From assembly GCA_910589655.1 (NCBI GenBank), contig CAJUTJ010000029.1:1-64000 (forward strand): a stretch of 64,000 nucleotides of DNA. Reading direction: 5' to 3'. The position numbers and the translations under genes are program-made. The stretch comes from an uncultured Acetatifactor sp. GTDB lineage: Bacteria > Bacillota > Clostridia > Lachnospirales > Lachnospiraceae. The notes under the pieces are model-generated. The model was not told the DNA's origin. It saw only the letters and a list, made by a program, of their open reading frames with translations, and searched no databases. Positions 26,090-35,181 of this stretch are shown here, piece after piece (position 1 is the first letter of the stretch; every line of letters starts with the position of its first letter).

Positions 26090-28141
26090 TTAAATTAATT
26101 TCTTTACCGCCTTAGCCATATCCAGCGCCATCTCATGGGACAGTCTCACAATCTCCATGCGGGTATGAAGTGTGTTTTCCGCGCTGCGTTTCAATTCCGT
26201 CATCACAATATTGATATTGGGATCCACCGTGGGAAATACAAAGGATCCGGGCTTTGCCACCTTACCGTTTACCAGAATATTCTTTTTCTTATCCATAGGC
26301 ACGGCTTCCCCGTTTAAGGTCATATCCAGAATCTTAACCATGCAGGTCTCCATGGCAGGATCGATCCGCAGCATCTGTACATCCCCGCTCACCTTCAGCT
26401 CCAGCTCGATCAGGTTCTCCCCCTGATAAGCCTCCGGCACAAAATAGGATTCCTCCTCGCTGTAACCCTTTCCCTTGTCCTCATAAATCTGGACACGGTT
26501 GACTCTTTCGGAGTCCTGATACTTGTCAATCCATTTCTGAGGCACCATTAATCGGTTTCCGATATGGTCGCGCATTTCGGCCATGGCAAGACGGTTCCCC
26601 GTGACGAACTTCTGAAATCCCTGCTCCTGTTCCCTGAAATTTTCCGCATCCTCTTCCGTAATTCCCAGTTCCTCCAATATTTTGTCGAGGTTAAGCTTAT
26701 TTCTCTTGTCGTCCTCCAGCAGATAACAATAAATAGCGCGGAATGCCAGCTCCTTTGTATTCATGGGCTTTCCGAAAGTCCATTCATAGTCGATCAGAGT
26801 CCAAACGTCCTTGTTTACAAGAATATTGGAGAAAATCAAATCATAATCCGCCGCCGGAAAATCGCTGTGATATCCGATTCTCTCCACGTATTCTTTGAAA
26901 TATTTATGAAATCCTTCCAAATCATCCCTCTCCAGACATTGATCCATCCGTTCTGAAAGAGGAACTCCCTGAACATACTCGAACCGGGCACACAAGCCGT
27001 CCTCCTCTTCCAAAGTACATCGGTTGACCTCCAGCCTGCCGCCCTTGTATTTATTTGTAAGATTTTCACATGCCAGAGCCATTCCCCTGACATGCTCCTC
27101 CGCCCTTTTCCCCATGGGATACTTTCTGACGCTTATCTCCCCTTGGCCGTCTCTGGCAATTTCCGTCCGGATGGCATATTCGGGAGCCCGGTCATTGGAA
27201 TACTTTACATACTCTATATCAAAGTCCTTTCCGATGACCGCCAAGAATGAATTGGAAAATAAGGGAAACATCCCCTCTTCCACGATTCCGTCAAAGGCGT
27301 TCTTTTCATCGAAAAGCACCATCCTGTCCCTGTCAAAATTGCGCATATTGTTTGACAATTCCCCTTTTCCCGGAAGGCGGCCGTTGCTGTAAAGCGCCGT
27401 CATAAACTTGTAATCAGGATAAGGGTAATAGAATTGATACCGGGAAATCCCGCAGCTTTCGAAAATTTTCTCCAGCCCCTTTTTCCCGAAGGTTCTCACC
27501 CCGCCTCCTGCGGCATAATTTTCAATACCCGAGAAGTAGGCACCCAGATGATCTTCCTTACATCCGGCAAAATATTTCAAACCGTACTTATTTTCGATGG
27601 CAATAATAATCCTGCCGTCCTCCTTCAAATGAGGCAGAAGGATTTTTAAAAAGTCATGATAAGGATCTTCTCCTCCGATGTAGCTTCTGCCGTACTCGAA
27701 GACACCGATCAGACAAATATAGTCAAAGTCCTTCGGAAGCTCCGGCTCAATATCCTTGAAATTTCCCACATGGATGGTTACATTGTCGCATTCTCTGTGT
27801 CGGTGCGCATTTATCATACTACGCTTCTTGGAAAGATCCACACAGGTGACACTGGCGGCTTTTCTGGCGAAAACGCCCGTGACCGCCCCGCAGCCGCTGC
27901 CCACCTCCAGCACCTTATCGCTCTTTTTCATGGGAATCCAGTCCACAATATTTTCCCGCAGCGGGGAGAGATGATATAAGACCGGCCAGCTTTTCCGCTC
28001 CTCAATAATCCCCGCATATTCTACGGGAGATCTGTTTTTAGCGATATCCAGAAGCTCGTCCTCCACCGCACCGTCACAATACAGATCTTTTCCGGAATAT
28101 TTGCTGTAATCCAGTTTTACCTTACCTATTTCTTCCAGCAT
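26090..28141 (-). CDS. SAM methyltransferase fused to a kinase-like domain (WbdD-like)
   Basis: A 683-residue two-domain protein. Residues 55-250 form a class I methyltransferase with VLEVGSGCGAVTG at 78-90, acidic VDLSKK after the second strand and AIENKYGLKYFAG. Residues 330-460 resemble an aminoglycoside-kinase/lipopolysaccharide-kinase fold: VRKYPMG (candidate ATP lysine 340), DYDLIFSNILVN near 432-443 in place of the catalytic loop and LIDYEW at 449-454 in place of DFG. Residues 560-683 are a separate beta-rich tail. The same order occurs in WbdD, which caps ABC-exported O-antigen with methyl phosphate. It lies directly downstream of the exporter. The start is chosen at MLEEIG because GGAG is suitably placed and the upstream extension is repeat DNA. 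Confidence 0.75.
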   Translation of the reverse strand: MLEEIGKVKLDYSKYSGKDLYCDGAVEDELLDIAKNRSPVEYAGIIEERKSWPVLYHLSPLRENIVDWIPMKKSDKVLEVGSGCGAVTGVFARKAASVTCVDLSKKRSMINAHRHRECDNVTIHVGNFKDIEPELPKDFDYICLIGVFEYGRSYIGGEDPYHDFLKILLPHLKEDGRIIIAIENKYGLKYFAGCKEDHLGAYFSGIENYAAGGGVRTFGKKGLEKIFESCGISRYQFYYPYPDYKFMTALYSNGRLPGKGELSNNMRNFDRDRMVLFDEKNAFDGIVEEGMFPLFSNSFLAVIGKDFDIEYVKYSNDRAPEYAIRTEIARDGQGEISVRKYPMGKRAEEHVRGMALACENLTNKYKGGRLEVNRCTLEEEDGLCARFEYVQGVPLSERMDQCLERDDLEGFHKYFKEYVERIGYHSDFPAADYDLIFSNILVNKDVWTLIDYEWTFGKPMNTKELAFRAIYCYLLEDDKRNKLNLDKILEELGITEEDAENFREQEQGFQKFVTGNRLAMAEMRDHIGNRLMVPQKWIDKYQDSERVNRVQIYEDKGKGYSEEESYFVPEAYQGENLIELELKVSGDVQMLRIDPAMETCMVKILDMTLNGEAVPMDKKKNILVNGKVAKPGSFVFPTVDPNINIVMTELKRSAENTLHTRMEIVRLSHEMALDMAKAVKKLI

Positions 28142-28490
28142 ACCCTTTCTCTCCATTCCGCAGTAATTCCCACATCTTCCCACATCTCTAAACATGCCGC
28201 CATCGGCGGCACAAACAATGAATTGGTGCAAACCAAGGAATGATTTAGTTTCTCTTAGGTTGTGTACAAAGAGGGGTGTTTACACACCCTCTTTACAACC
28301 TTAGAGAAACTTCATTCCTTTCACACTTCCAGACATGCCGACACAGCCGGCACAAACATTTATGAACTAGTGCAAGGCCGGAAGAACGCTGTTCTTGCGT
28401 TCTTCCCGGAATGACTTAGATTTTCTTAGGTTGGGTACAAAGAGGGGGTGTTTACACACCCTCTTTCCAACCTTAGAAAATCTTCATTCC
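28142..28490 (-). repeat. Duplicated long palindromes plus family B repeats
   Basis: Two palindromes of 82 and 83 bp (28237-28318 and 28408-28490), both GGAATG...CATTCC with an AAGAGGG/CCCTCTT core. Each is followed on the minus strand by a family B element (28326-28407 and 28185-28232). The pair is a diverged tandem duplication with a period of about 170 bp. The upper palindrome includes the Wzt stop codon. Confidence 0.9.
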
Positions 28491-29827
28491 GTTGACACTT
28501 GTGCATCCTTTACCTCCACCACGGATTCCATATCATAATAGCCCACCGTATTTTTGTCGGAGACCACCGTAATATTGATGGTGTCATACAATCTGTGATA
28601 TACCTCAAAGGTATCCCCGTTATAGCCCGTGACCCCAAGGGAAATCAAATATTCCCCTCCCTGGAGAGTCATCCTTTGGGTAAAAGTCACATTCTTCACC
28701 TGCCCCGGTTCCGCAGAGTCCAGAAAAGCCTTCTCGATCATGGAATTGGTTCCCGTAATTTCCGTACCTATGACATTTTTAAAGGATAATGCAAAGATAG
28801 GCGCAGGAACATGATCCGTAAACCGCACCCGCATGTGAACCGTGAAAGCGCTACCCTTGATTACGGCAGTGGTGCGCACCCCTCTGTCGTCCGTAATGTA
28901 ATACTCCTCTATCAAAGCCTGTTTTGTCCCGTACTCCAAAACCTCCGGATTGATGCCGGAAGCCTTTCCCGCCGCGGCCTGAAGCTCCTCATCCCCCAGC
29001 AGGTTCTGCCCTTCCTTATGATCCGGGACTTCGTACTGCCCCACCAACACACGTTTATAAGCGTCAATCATCTCCTTGGGACTGCCTTCTCCCAAAAGAT
29101 TACCTTTATTTAATAGAAAGACTCTGTCACAATATTTACTGATGCTGCTGAGGTCGTGGCTGACGAAGACGATAGTCTTCCCCAGTTTCTTAAATTCTTC
29201 GAATTTATGATAACATTTTGCCTGAAAGAACACGTCTCCCACGGACAGAGCCTCATCCACAATCAATATCTCCGGCTCAATATTGATCGCCACCGCAAAT
29301 GCGAGACGCACAAACATGCCGCTGGAATATGTTTTTACCGGCTGGTACACGTAATCTCCGATATCCGCGAACTCTAAGATCTCCGGCAGCTTCCGGTCGA
29401 TCTCCTTCTCCGAAAATCCCATCATAGTACCGTTCAAGTAGACATTTTCAATACCGTTATATTCCATATTAAAGCCGGCGCCCAGCTCCAGCAGTGCGGA
29501 GATACGTCCTTGGACAACCGCTTCTCCGGAAGTGGGGTTTAAAACCCCTGTGATTATTTTAAGAATGGTGGATTTTCCGGAGCCGTTTGTACCGATGATG
29601 CCCACCGTTTCTCCTCTGCGTATTTTCAGGCTGACACCGTTTAAGGCATAATGCAGCTTATGGGTCTGCTTTTTTCCGAACCCGAACGCTTCCCGGATGC
29701 GGTCCTTGGGTTTATCATACAGCTTATAGATTTTTACCACGTCTTTTACATCAATGGCATACGTCTCTTTTTCCTGCTCCCGAATCTGCAATTGTTCCGG
29801 ATTTTCCGTCTGCTTTTCTTCCATCAT
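28484..29827 (-). CDS. wzt: ABC polysaccharide exporter ATPase with sugar-binding C-domain (Wzt type)
   Basis: A 447-residue ATPase for export of a finished polysaccharide. Residues 20-260 are the nucleotide-binding domain: TNGSGKSTILKIITG as Walker A, ELGAGFNMEYNGIENVYLNG, the YSSGMFVRLAFAVA signature and ILIVDEALSVGD as Walker B. Residues 290-430 form an added beta-sandwich domain of the Wzt_C type (FTVHMRVRFTD, ISLGVTGYNGD), which in Gram-negative systems recognises the terminally modified chain. Its presence fits the WbdD-like gene that follows. The second of two adjacent ATG codons has the better GGAG spacing. The stop codon falls inside a palindromic repeat. Confidence 0.92.
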   Translation of the reverse strand: MMEEKQTENPEQLQIREQEKETYAIDVKDVVKIYKLYDKPKDRIREAFGFGKKQTHKLHYALNGVSLKIRRGETVGIIGTNGSGKSTILKIITGVLNPTSGEAVVQGRISALLELGAGFNMEYNGIENVYLNGTMMGFSEKEIDRKLPEILEFADIGDYVYQPVKTYSSGMFVRLAFAVAINIEPEILIVDEALSVGDVFFQAKCYHKFEEFKKLGKTIVFVSHDLSSISKYCDRVFLLNKGNLLGEGSPKEMIDAYKRVLVGQYEVPDHKEGQNLLGDEELQAAAGKASGINPEVLEYGTKQALIEEYYITDDRGVRTTAVIKGSAFTVHMRVRFTDHVPAPIFALSFKNVIGTEITGTNSMIEKAFLDSAEPGQVKNVTFTQRMTLQGGEYLISLGVTGYNGDTFEVYHRLYDTINITVVSDKNTVGYYDMESVVEVKDAQVSTE

Positions 29828-29878
29828 CGCTCCGTACCCGTTCTTCTCCCTTCCGTTCAGCCGATCTATTTTTCAAAA

Positions 29879-30856
29879 TTACAGCACATCGGCAAAATGT
29901 ACTTTTAATTTCTTAAAGACCAGCCCGCCCATGCCGAACAATACCACTGTCACAATCCAAAAGTACATGGTTGAATAGAAATCCTGAAAGAACCACTCCT
30001 TCTCGTAAATAGCGCTTCTGTAGCCGTTTACGATATATACTAAAGGATTAATCTTCAGCGCCATTGCCCAGCCGTCGTTGATTTTATTGATATCCCATAA
30101 GATAGGGGTAGCCCACATTCCGATCTGAAGCATGATATTAATGATCTGTGACAAATCCTTAAAAAAAACGACGATGGCGCAGGTCGTATAGCACAGCGCA
30201 AGTACAAAGATAAACATACAGGCACTGTAATAAAATATCTGTATGGTATATATGGTCGGATAAAATCCGTAAAATGCCGCTATCACAAGCAGCACCAGCA
30301 CAAAGAAAGCATGGATAAAGGTGGCCGCAATAATCTTAATAATGGGCAGTATACTAATCTTAAACACTACCTTTTTCACCAGATAGTTATACTCAATCAA
30401 GGCGTTTGTGCCGTTGTTCAAGGCTTCACTGAAAAAGAACCACGGAACCAGACCTGCCGTCAAAAAGAGCACATAAGGAGCATCATCCGATCCCCTTCCG
30501 GGGTTTCCCATGATAACCTCAAACACCACATAGTACATTGCCACAGTGACCACCGGCTGTATCATGGCCCACACCGCGCCCATATAGGAACCCGCGTAAC
30601 GCTTCTTAAAGTCATTCTTTGCCAGCTTCCAGATTAAATGTCTGTTCTGGAACAATTCCACGGGCAGCGTCGTGAACTTGTCATACCACTTTGCGAAAAT
30701 CAGACAGGATGCCGCTATCACCGCACAGGAAATGATCTTCTTAACCAATTCCTCCTGAGGATCCGCATGGGGATTGTGGTGTACTATAATTATAACTGCC
30801 ATCAGCAGCATCACTGTGGAAAACAAGCTGATTCCCACCTTTTTGGTTATCTTCAT
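29879..30856 (-). CDS. wzm: ABC polysaccharide exporter permease (Wzm type)
   Basis: A 325-residue ABC-2-type membrane protein. The conserved permease part starts near residue 70 (HLIWKLAKNDFKKRYAGSYMG) and continues through six helices, with LTAGLVPWFFFSEALNNG and FFKDLSQIINIMLQIGMWATPILW as typical segments. An additional N-terminal hydrophobic pair (about 8-27 and 40-60) makes it longer than most Wzm proteins, which are around 260 residues. It forms the channel for the Wzt ATPase encoded 51 bases downstream. Membership of the RfbA-to-Wzt gene run supports a rhamnose-containing polymer as cargo. Confidence 0.92.
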   Translation of the reverse strand: MKITKKVGISLFSTVMLLMAVIIIVHHNPHADPQEELVKKIISCAVIAASCLIFAKWYDKFTTLPVELFQNRHLIWKLAKNDFKKRYAGSYMGAVWAMIQPVVTVAMYYVVFEVIMGNPGRGSDDAPYVLFLTAGLVPWFFFSEALNNGTNALIEYNYLVKKVVFKISILPIIKIIAATFIHAFFVLVLLVIAAFYGFYPTIYTIQIFYYSACMFIFVLALCYTTCAIVVFFKDLSQIINIMLQIGMWATPILWDINKINDGWAMALKINPLVYIVNGYRSAIYEKEWFFQDFYSTMYFWIVTVVLFGMGGLVFKKLKVHFADVL

Positions 30857-30877
30857 GTCGGCTGTTACCTCTTGTCC

Positions 30878-31429
30878 TTACTTTTTCAGGCTGTCGATGC
30901 CCCCCCAATTCTTATCCCGCTCCGCAAGAATCAGCTCCATGCCATCCGGAACGGGCCACTGAATACCGATGGCCGGATCATTATACAGAATCCCGCCTTC
31001 ATCGTTGGGATGATAGAAATCCGTTACTTTGTAACAAAACTCCGCATAGTCGGACAGCACCAGAAAACCATGGGCAAAATTTTTCGGTACGAAAAACTGC
31101 TTTTTATTTTCCTCCGACAGAATCACCCCATGCCATTTTCCGTAAGTCTTAGAGCCTTCTCTTAAATCCACCACCACATCAAAAACTTCTCCCCGTATTA
31201 CCCGCACCAGCTTGTCCTGCGGAAATTGTTTTTGAAAATGCAGTCCTCTCAGCACTCCCTTTTTGGAAGCGGACTGGTTATCCTGTACGAACACTTCGGG
31301 GATTCCCGCCGCTTTGTAATCCTCGTACTGGTAAGATTCATAAAAATACCCTCTCTCGTCCCCGTACACCGCAGGGGTGATTATCTTCAATCCTTCAATT
31401 TCACAAGTTTCAACCGTAATTTTGCCCAT
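30878..31429 (-). CDS. rfbC: dTDP-4-dehydrorhamnose 3,5-epimerase
   Basis: A 183-residue cupin-fold epimerase converting dTDP-4-keto-6-deoxyglucose into the L-rhamnose precursor. The motifs DERGYFYESYQ, FVQDNQSASKKGVLRGLHFQ (with the catalytic histidine), VFDVVVDLREGSKTYGKWHG and FAHGFLVLSDYAEFCYK are all present, as is the full length. A strong AGGAGAGG site precedes the ATG. It sits between the GH25 gene and the exporter permease. No rfbD reductase is encoded in this window, so completion to dTDP-rhamnose depends on a gene elsewhere or the intermediate is used differently. Confidence 0.94.
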   Translation of the reverse strand: MGKITVETCEIEGLKIITPAVYGDERGYFYESYQYEDYKAAGIPEVFVQDNQSASKKGVLRGLHFQKQFPQDKLVRVIRGEVFDVVVDLREGSKTYGKWHGVILSEENKKQFFVPKNFAHGFLVLSDYAEFCYKVTDFYHPNDEGGILYNDPAIGIQWPVPDGMELILAERDKNWGGIDSLKK

Positions 31430-31671
31430 AACTTATTCCTCTCCTGTCCGCCGATAGCTCATCCGTTGTCCTTGCCTGATCAATGTGTTGCCGGCACAAA
31501 ATATGGATGATTCTACGGCCGCTTTCTTTTTATATTAATATTATTTGTGCCTCCCGCAAACGTCTTGCCGAAGAAAGCCGCCGTCAACGCTGCCTCGCAG
31601 CCCTCTTTCAGCCGCCTTGTCGATAAACAAATATCCGATATATTTTTACCCAAAGCCAACAGGGCGGCACC

Positions 31672-32937
31672 TTAAAAGTAGCTGATATTCATGTCTACTT
31701 TTCCTTCAATACCGTCCACGGTTCCCTTAGACGTATACTGCCACATCTGATAATATCCCTGATAAAGAGGCACGCTCCTGTATTCTGCCAGCCAGATACA
31801 ATAATTGTCCAATCTGTCGGTGTATAGATTGTTGTTATACCAATTGCGGCTTGCATACACGCCTCCGGTATATCCGGCATTTTCTATCGTCCGGCAGAAC
31901 GCCTCACAGACCAGCGTCCTTGTCTCCGGATCCAGACCGTCGGCTCTTCCGTTTCCTCCGGCGCCTTCCGTATCTATAAAAATAGGATACGTAATCTCAT
32001 AGTTCCGAATCAGCTCCAGCACGGCGGACGCTTCTTCCACCGCTTCCACCTCGTTAACCGCCTGAGTAAAGAAGTAAACTCCCACGGGAAGGCCGCTGGC
32101 TGCCGCTCCCTTCATATTTGTCTCAAAATAGGGATCCACTACCAGACTGCCCGTAACCGATCCTCGATACCCTGCCCGGATAATGGCAAATTCTATTCCG
32201 GCATTTTTCACCTTATCCCAGTCTATTTCCTTGTTCCACTTGGACACGTCGATTCCGAGATGGGAATTTCCGGAGGTCGCCTGAAACTTCTTAATCTCCG
32301 TTTTGTCCGCATCCTCAATGGCGTCCGCCACCGCAGTGTCTTCCGCCTCCGCATCGATTTCTTCCTCTGTCTTGATCAGCAGAGAAATATCGTCGATGGC
32401 CACATATTCTACCTTATCCTTGACATGGACGCGGGTCTCGTTATTTGGCACACGATATCCCTCTATGGGAAGGAGCTCCACATAATATTCTCCGGAGTCC
32501 AGATCTCCGATATAGATAATGCCGTCCTTATCCAGATCCTTGTATTCTCCCATATCACTCAGAGATACATAGAAGCTCTCGCCCGTCACCGGATTTCCAT
32601 CATTATCCACAATCTGGATTCTCAGATCCTTCTCCACGGAAGTCACCATCAAAGATAAACGATTTGCTTGATCACGCGCCGCTTCCAAGATAGGATTTAT
32701 CTCCGGATCAAAGAAAGTTTCGTCCTCCATAAATGCCGATAGGTCATTGCCGATCTGCCCCACTCCATAGCTTTCCGACGGCTCCTGCGGTTCCGGACTG
32801 GTTGGAGCCGTTTCTCCGGGAGTACTATGATTTGGTCTTTGGTCATGGTCCGAATTGCTGAATATCACAAGAATGGATACCAGCAGAATAATCGCCATAG
32901 AACCCAGAATGGTCAATCTTCTCAGCTTAGAGTCCAT
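31672..32937 (-). CDS. Membrane-anchored GH25 lysozyme-like hydrolase
   Basis: A 421-residue cell-wall hydrolase with a signal anchor (about 7-27), a Pro/Glu-rich linker, a small Cna-B-like beta domain (about 95-175, LRIQIVDNDGNPVTG) and a C-terminal GH25 domain from about 220. GH25 markers are GIDVSKWNKEIDW (active-site Asp), VGVYFFTQA, YPIFIDTEG (acid residues) and IWLAEYRS. It would cleave peptidoglycan glycan strands at the outer face of the membrane. The ATG overlaps the last codons of rfbA by 11 bases. The protein shares its membrane/Cna-B/GH25 order with the larger GH25 protein encoded upstream, so the two are paralogues. A 242-base gap follows it with no gene. Confidence 0.9.
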   Translation of the reverse strand: MDSKLRRLTILGSMAIILLVSILVIFSNSDHDQRPNHSTPGETAPTSPEPQEPSESYGVGQIGNDLSAFMEDETFFDPEINPILEAARDQANRLSLMVTSVEKDLRIQIVDNDGNPVTGESFYVSLSDMGEYKDLDKDGIIYIGDLDSGEYYVELLPIEGYRVPNNETRVHVKDKVEYVAIDDISLLIKTEEEIDAEAEDTAVADAIEDADKTEIKKFQATSGNSHLGIDVSKWNKEIDWDKVKNAGIEFAIIRAGYRGSVTGSLVVDPYFETNMKGAAASGLPVGVYFFTQAVNEVEAVEEASAVLELIRNYEITYPIFIDTEGAGGNGRADGLDPETRTLVCEAFCRTIENAGYTGGVYASRNWYNNNLYTDRLDNYCIWLAEYRSVPLYQGYYQMWQYTSKGTVDGIEGKVDMNISYF

Positions 32938-33796
32938 TTGCTACCTCTACCATATATTTTCCGTAATTTGTCTTCATCAAGGGTTCCGCCAGCTTCAGAA
33001 GCTGCTCCTTATCAATAAAACCTCTCTTGTAAGCGATTTCCTCAATACAGGAAATATACAATCCCTGTCTCTTCTGGAACGCCGCCACAAAATCACAGGC
33101 ATCCAGCAAAGCGTCATGATTCCCGGTATCAAGCCATGCAAAGCCCCTTCCCAGAGTCTCCACATGCAGAGTTCCCCTCTTGAGATACTCATTGTTCACG
33201 CTGGTGATCTCTATCTCCCCTCTGGCAGAAGGTTCTACATTCTTTGCAATCTGTACCACATCATTGTCATAAAAATATAAACCCGGCACCGCATAATTAC
33301 TCTTGGGCTTCTCCGGTTTTTCCTCGATGGAAAGAGCCTTGCCGTTTTCGTCAAATTCTACCACGCCGTATTCTCTGGGGTCTCTGACATAATATCCGAA
33401 AATGGTGGCTCCTTTTTCCCTTGCCGCCACTTCCCGCAGTACTCTGGAAAAGCTCTGTCCGTAGAAAATATTGTCCCCCAGCACCAATGCTGCCCTGTCG
33501 TTTCCGATAAACCGTTCCCCTATAATAAAAGCATCCGCCAATCCTCTGGGAGTTTCCTGCACTTCATAGGAAAGTTCCATTCCGAGCTGATGCCCGTCCC
33601 CCAGCAATTCCTTAAATACGGGCAAATCTCTTGGGGTGGAGATAATCAGCACCTCGCGGATTCCCGCCAGCATCAGAGTGGACAAGGGATAATAGATCAT
33701 GGGCTTATCGTACACCGGCATAATCTGCTTAGACACCGCTTTTGTCAAGGGATACAATCTCGTTCCCGATCCTCCCGCCAAAATAATTCCCTTCAT
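32927..33796 (-). CDS. rfbA: Glucose-1-phosphate thymidylyltransferase
   Basis: A 289-residue nucleotidyltransferase making dTDP-glucose from glucose-1-phosphate and dTTP. It begins MKGIILAGGSGTRLYPLTKA and has DKPMIYYPLS, LVLGDNIFYGQS, the EEKPEKPKSNYAV segment and FAWLDTGNHDALLDA. An open frame runs 52 codons further upstream, but that part is family C repeat; AGGAGG seven bases before this ATG settles the start. It forms the dTDP-sugar set with rfbB and rfbC. Its 3-prime end overlaps the GH25 gene, coupling sugar synthesis and wall-hydrolase translation. Confidence 0.97.
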   Translation of the reverse strand: MKGIILAGGSGTRLYPLTKAVSKQIMPVYDKPMIYYPLSTLMLAGIREVLIISTPRDLPVFKELLGDGHQLGMELSYEVQETPRGLADAFIIGERFIGNDRAALVLGDNIFYGQSFSRVLREVAAREKGATIFGYYVRDPREYGVVEFDENGKALSIEEKPEKPKSNYAVPGLYFYDNDVVQIAKNVEPSARGEIEITSVNNEYLKRGTLHVETLGRGFAWLDTGNHDALLDACDFVAAFQKRQGLYISCIEEIAYKRGFIDKEQLLKLAEPLMKTNYGKYMVEVANGL

Positions 33797-33998
33797 ATTT
33801 AACCTCCTATTCCAGTTCCGTCCCTTCTCTGCAGTGCCCTTTCGGTCACTTCCGTTTTGGGACTGTTTTTTATTCCGGTTCCGCCCCTTCTCTGCAGTGC
33901 CCTTTCGGGCACTTCCGTTTCGGGAGTGTTTTTTATTCCTGTTCCTTTGCACACCGAATGGGAACGATATCCATCGTTCCCATTTTTGCGGTTGTTTT
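33797..33998 (-). repeat. Family C repeats upstream of rfbA
   Basis: Two copies with a 63-base period (starting 33810 and 33873), each with a GTGCCC/GGGCAC hairpin and an outer CAGTCCC/GGGACGGAACTG pairing. On the minus strand the last copy ends GGAACTGGAATAGGAGG, which is the rfbA ribosome binding site. A GGGAACGAT/ATCGTTCCC hairpin lies next to the rfbB stop and may be its terminator. Confidence 0.85.
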
Positions 33999-35081
33999 TT
34001 ACTTTTCGTACATTTCCTGATAATACTTTTGGTAGTCTCCGCTGGTGGCGTTCTTCATCCACTCCTCATTCTCGAAGAACCATGCAATGGTCTTCCGAAT
34101 ACCTTCTTTGAACATGGTTTCGGGCTCCCAGCCGATTTCTTTCTTAATCTTATCCGGCGCTATGGCATATCTGCGGTCATGTCCCTTCCGGTCTTCCACG
34201 TATGTGATCAGCTTCTCTGTCACATTGGCCTTTCTGGGATCCTCATCCGACAGCATCTCCTGAAGAGTCTCCAAAATAATATGAAGAATTTCAATATTTT
34301 GCTTCTCATTGTGTCCGCCGATATTGTATGTTTCAAACAGTTTTCCCTGTTCCTGAACCATATCGATTGCCTTTGCGTGATCCTCCACGAACAGCCAGTC
34401 ACGGACATTTTTCCCGTCCCCGTAAACAGGCAGGTTCTTCCCTTGCAAAGCATTGTTAATCATAAGCGGAATAAACTTCTCCGGAAACTGATAAGGACCG
34501 TAATTATTGGAGCAGTTGGTAATGTTAGCCGGAAAATGGTAAGTATCCATATAAGCCTTTACCAGCATATCGGCGCCGGCCTTGCTGGCCGAGTAAGGAC
34601 TGTGGGGATCGTAGGGCGTAGTCTCATAGAAGAAAGCGTTGTCATCATCGGGAAGAGAACCGTACACCTCGTCCGTGGACACATGGAGAAACTTTTTCCC
34701 CTCTTTAAAACTTCCGTCCGGAAGCTCCCACGCCGCTTTCGCACAATTTAGCATCACCGCAGTACCCAGCACATTGGTCTGTACAAACACTTCGGGATTC
34801 TTGATACTCCTGTCCACATGGCTCTCGGCGGCAAAATGCACCACTCTGTCAATATCATTTTCCGCAAAGATACGGGCAATGGCTTCTTTGTCACAGATAT
34901 CCGCTTTTACAAATGTGTAATTGGATTTGTTCTCAACATTCTTCAGATTTTCCAGATTTCCTGCATAAGTCAGAACATCCACATTGATAATGCGGATATC
35001 GTCGCCATATTTTTTAAACATATAATGGATATAATTTGAACCGATAAATCCCGCTCCTCCGGTTACCAGATAAGTTCTCAT
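33999..35081 (-). CDS. rfbB: dTDP-glucose 4,6-dehydratase
   Basis: A 360-residue short-chain dehydrogenase-type enzyme forming dTDP-4-keto-6-deoxyglucose, the branch point to rhamnose and to amino sugars such as Fuc4N. It has the NAD-binding TGGAGFIGSNYIHY start, HFAAESHVDRSI, STDEVYGSLPDDD, the catalytic YSASKAGAD pair (Tyr and Lys), and NCSNNYGPYQFPEKFIPLMI. AAGGGAG precedes the ATG. Its product would feed both RfbC and the RffA-type aminotransferase encoded 13 kb away. Confidence 0.97.
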   Translation of the reverse strand: MRTYLVTGGAGFIGSNYIHYMFKKYGDDIRIINVDVLTYAGNLENLKNVENKSNYTFVKADICDKEAIARIFAENDIDRVVHFAAESHVDRSIKNPEVFVQTNVLGTAVMLNCAKAAWELPDGSFKEGKKFLHVSTDEVYGSLPDDDNAFFYETTPYDPHSPYSASKAGADMLVKAYMDTYHFPANITNCSNNYGPYQFPEKFIPLMINNALQGKNLPVYGDGKNVRDWLFVEDHAKAIDMVQEQGKLFETYNIGGHNEKQNIEILHIILETLQEMLSDEDPRKANVTEKLITYVEDRKGHDRRYAIAPDKIKKEIGWEPETMFKEGIRKTIAWFFENEEWMKNATSGDYQKYYQEMYEK

Positions 35082-35181
35082 AGTTTTCTCCCTTCTACGT
35101 CACTACATATTACTACATATTTTTTATATTACCACACTTAACCATATTATGGCTACATAATTTTCACATTGCCGACACAAA

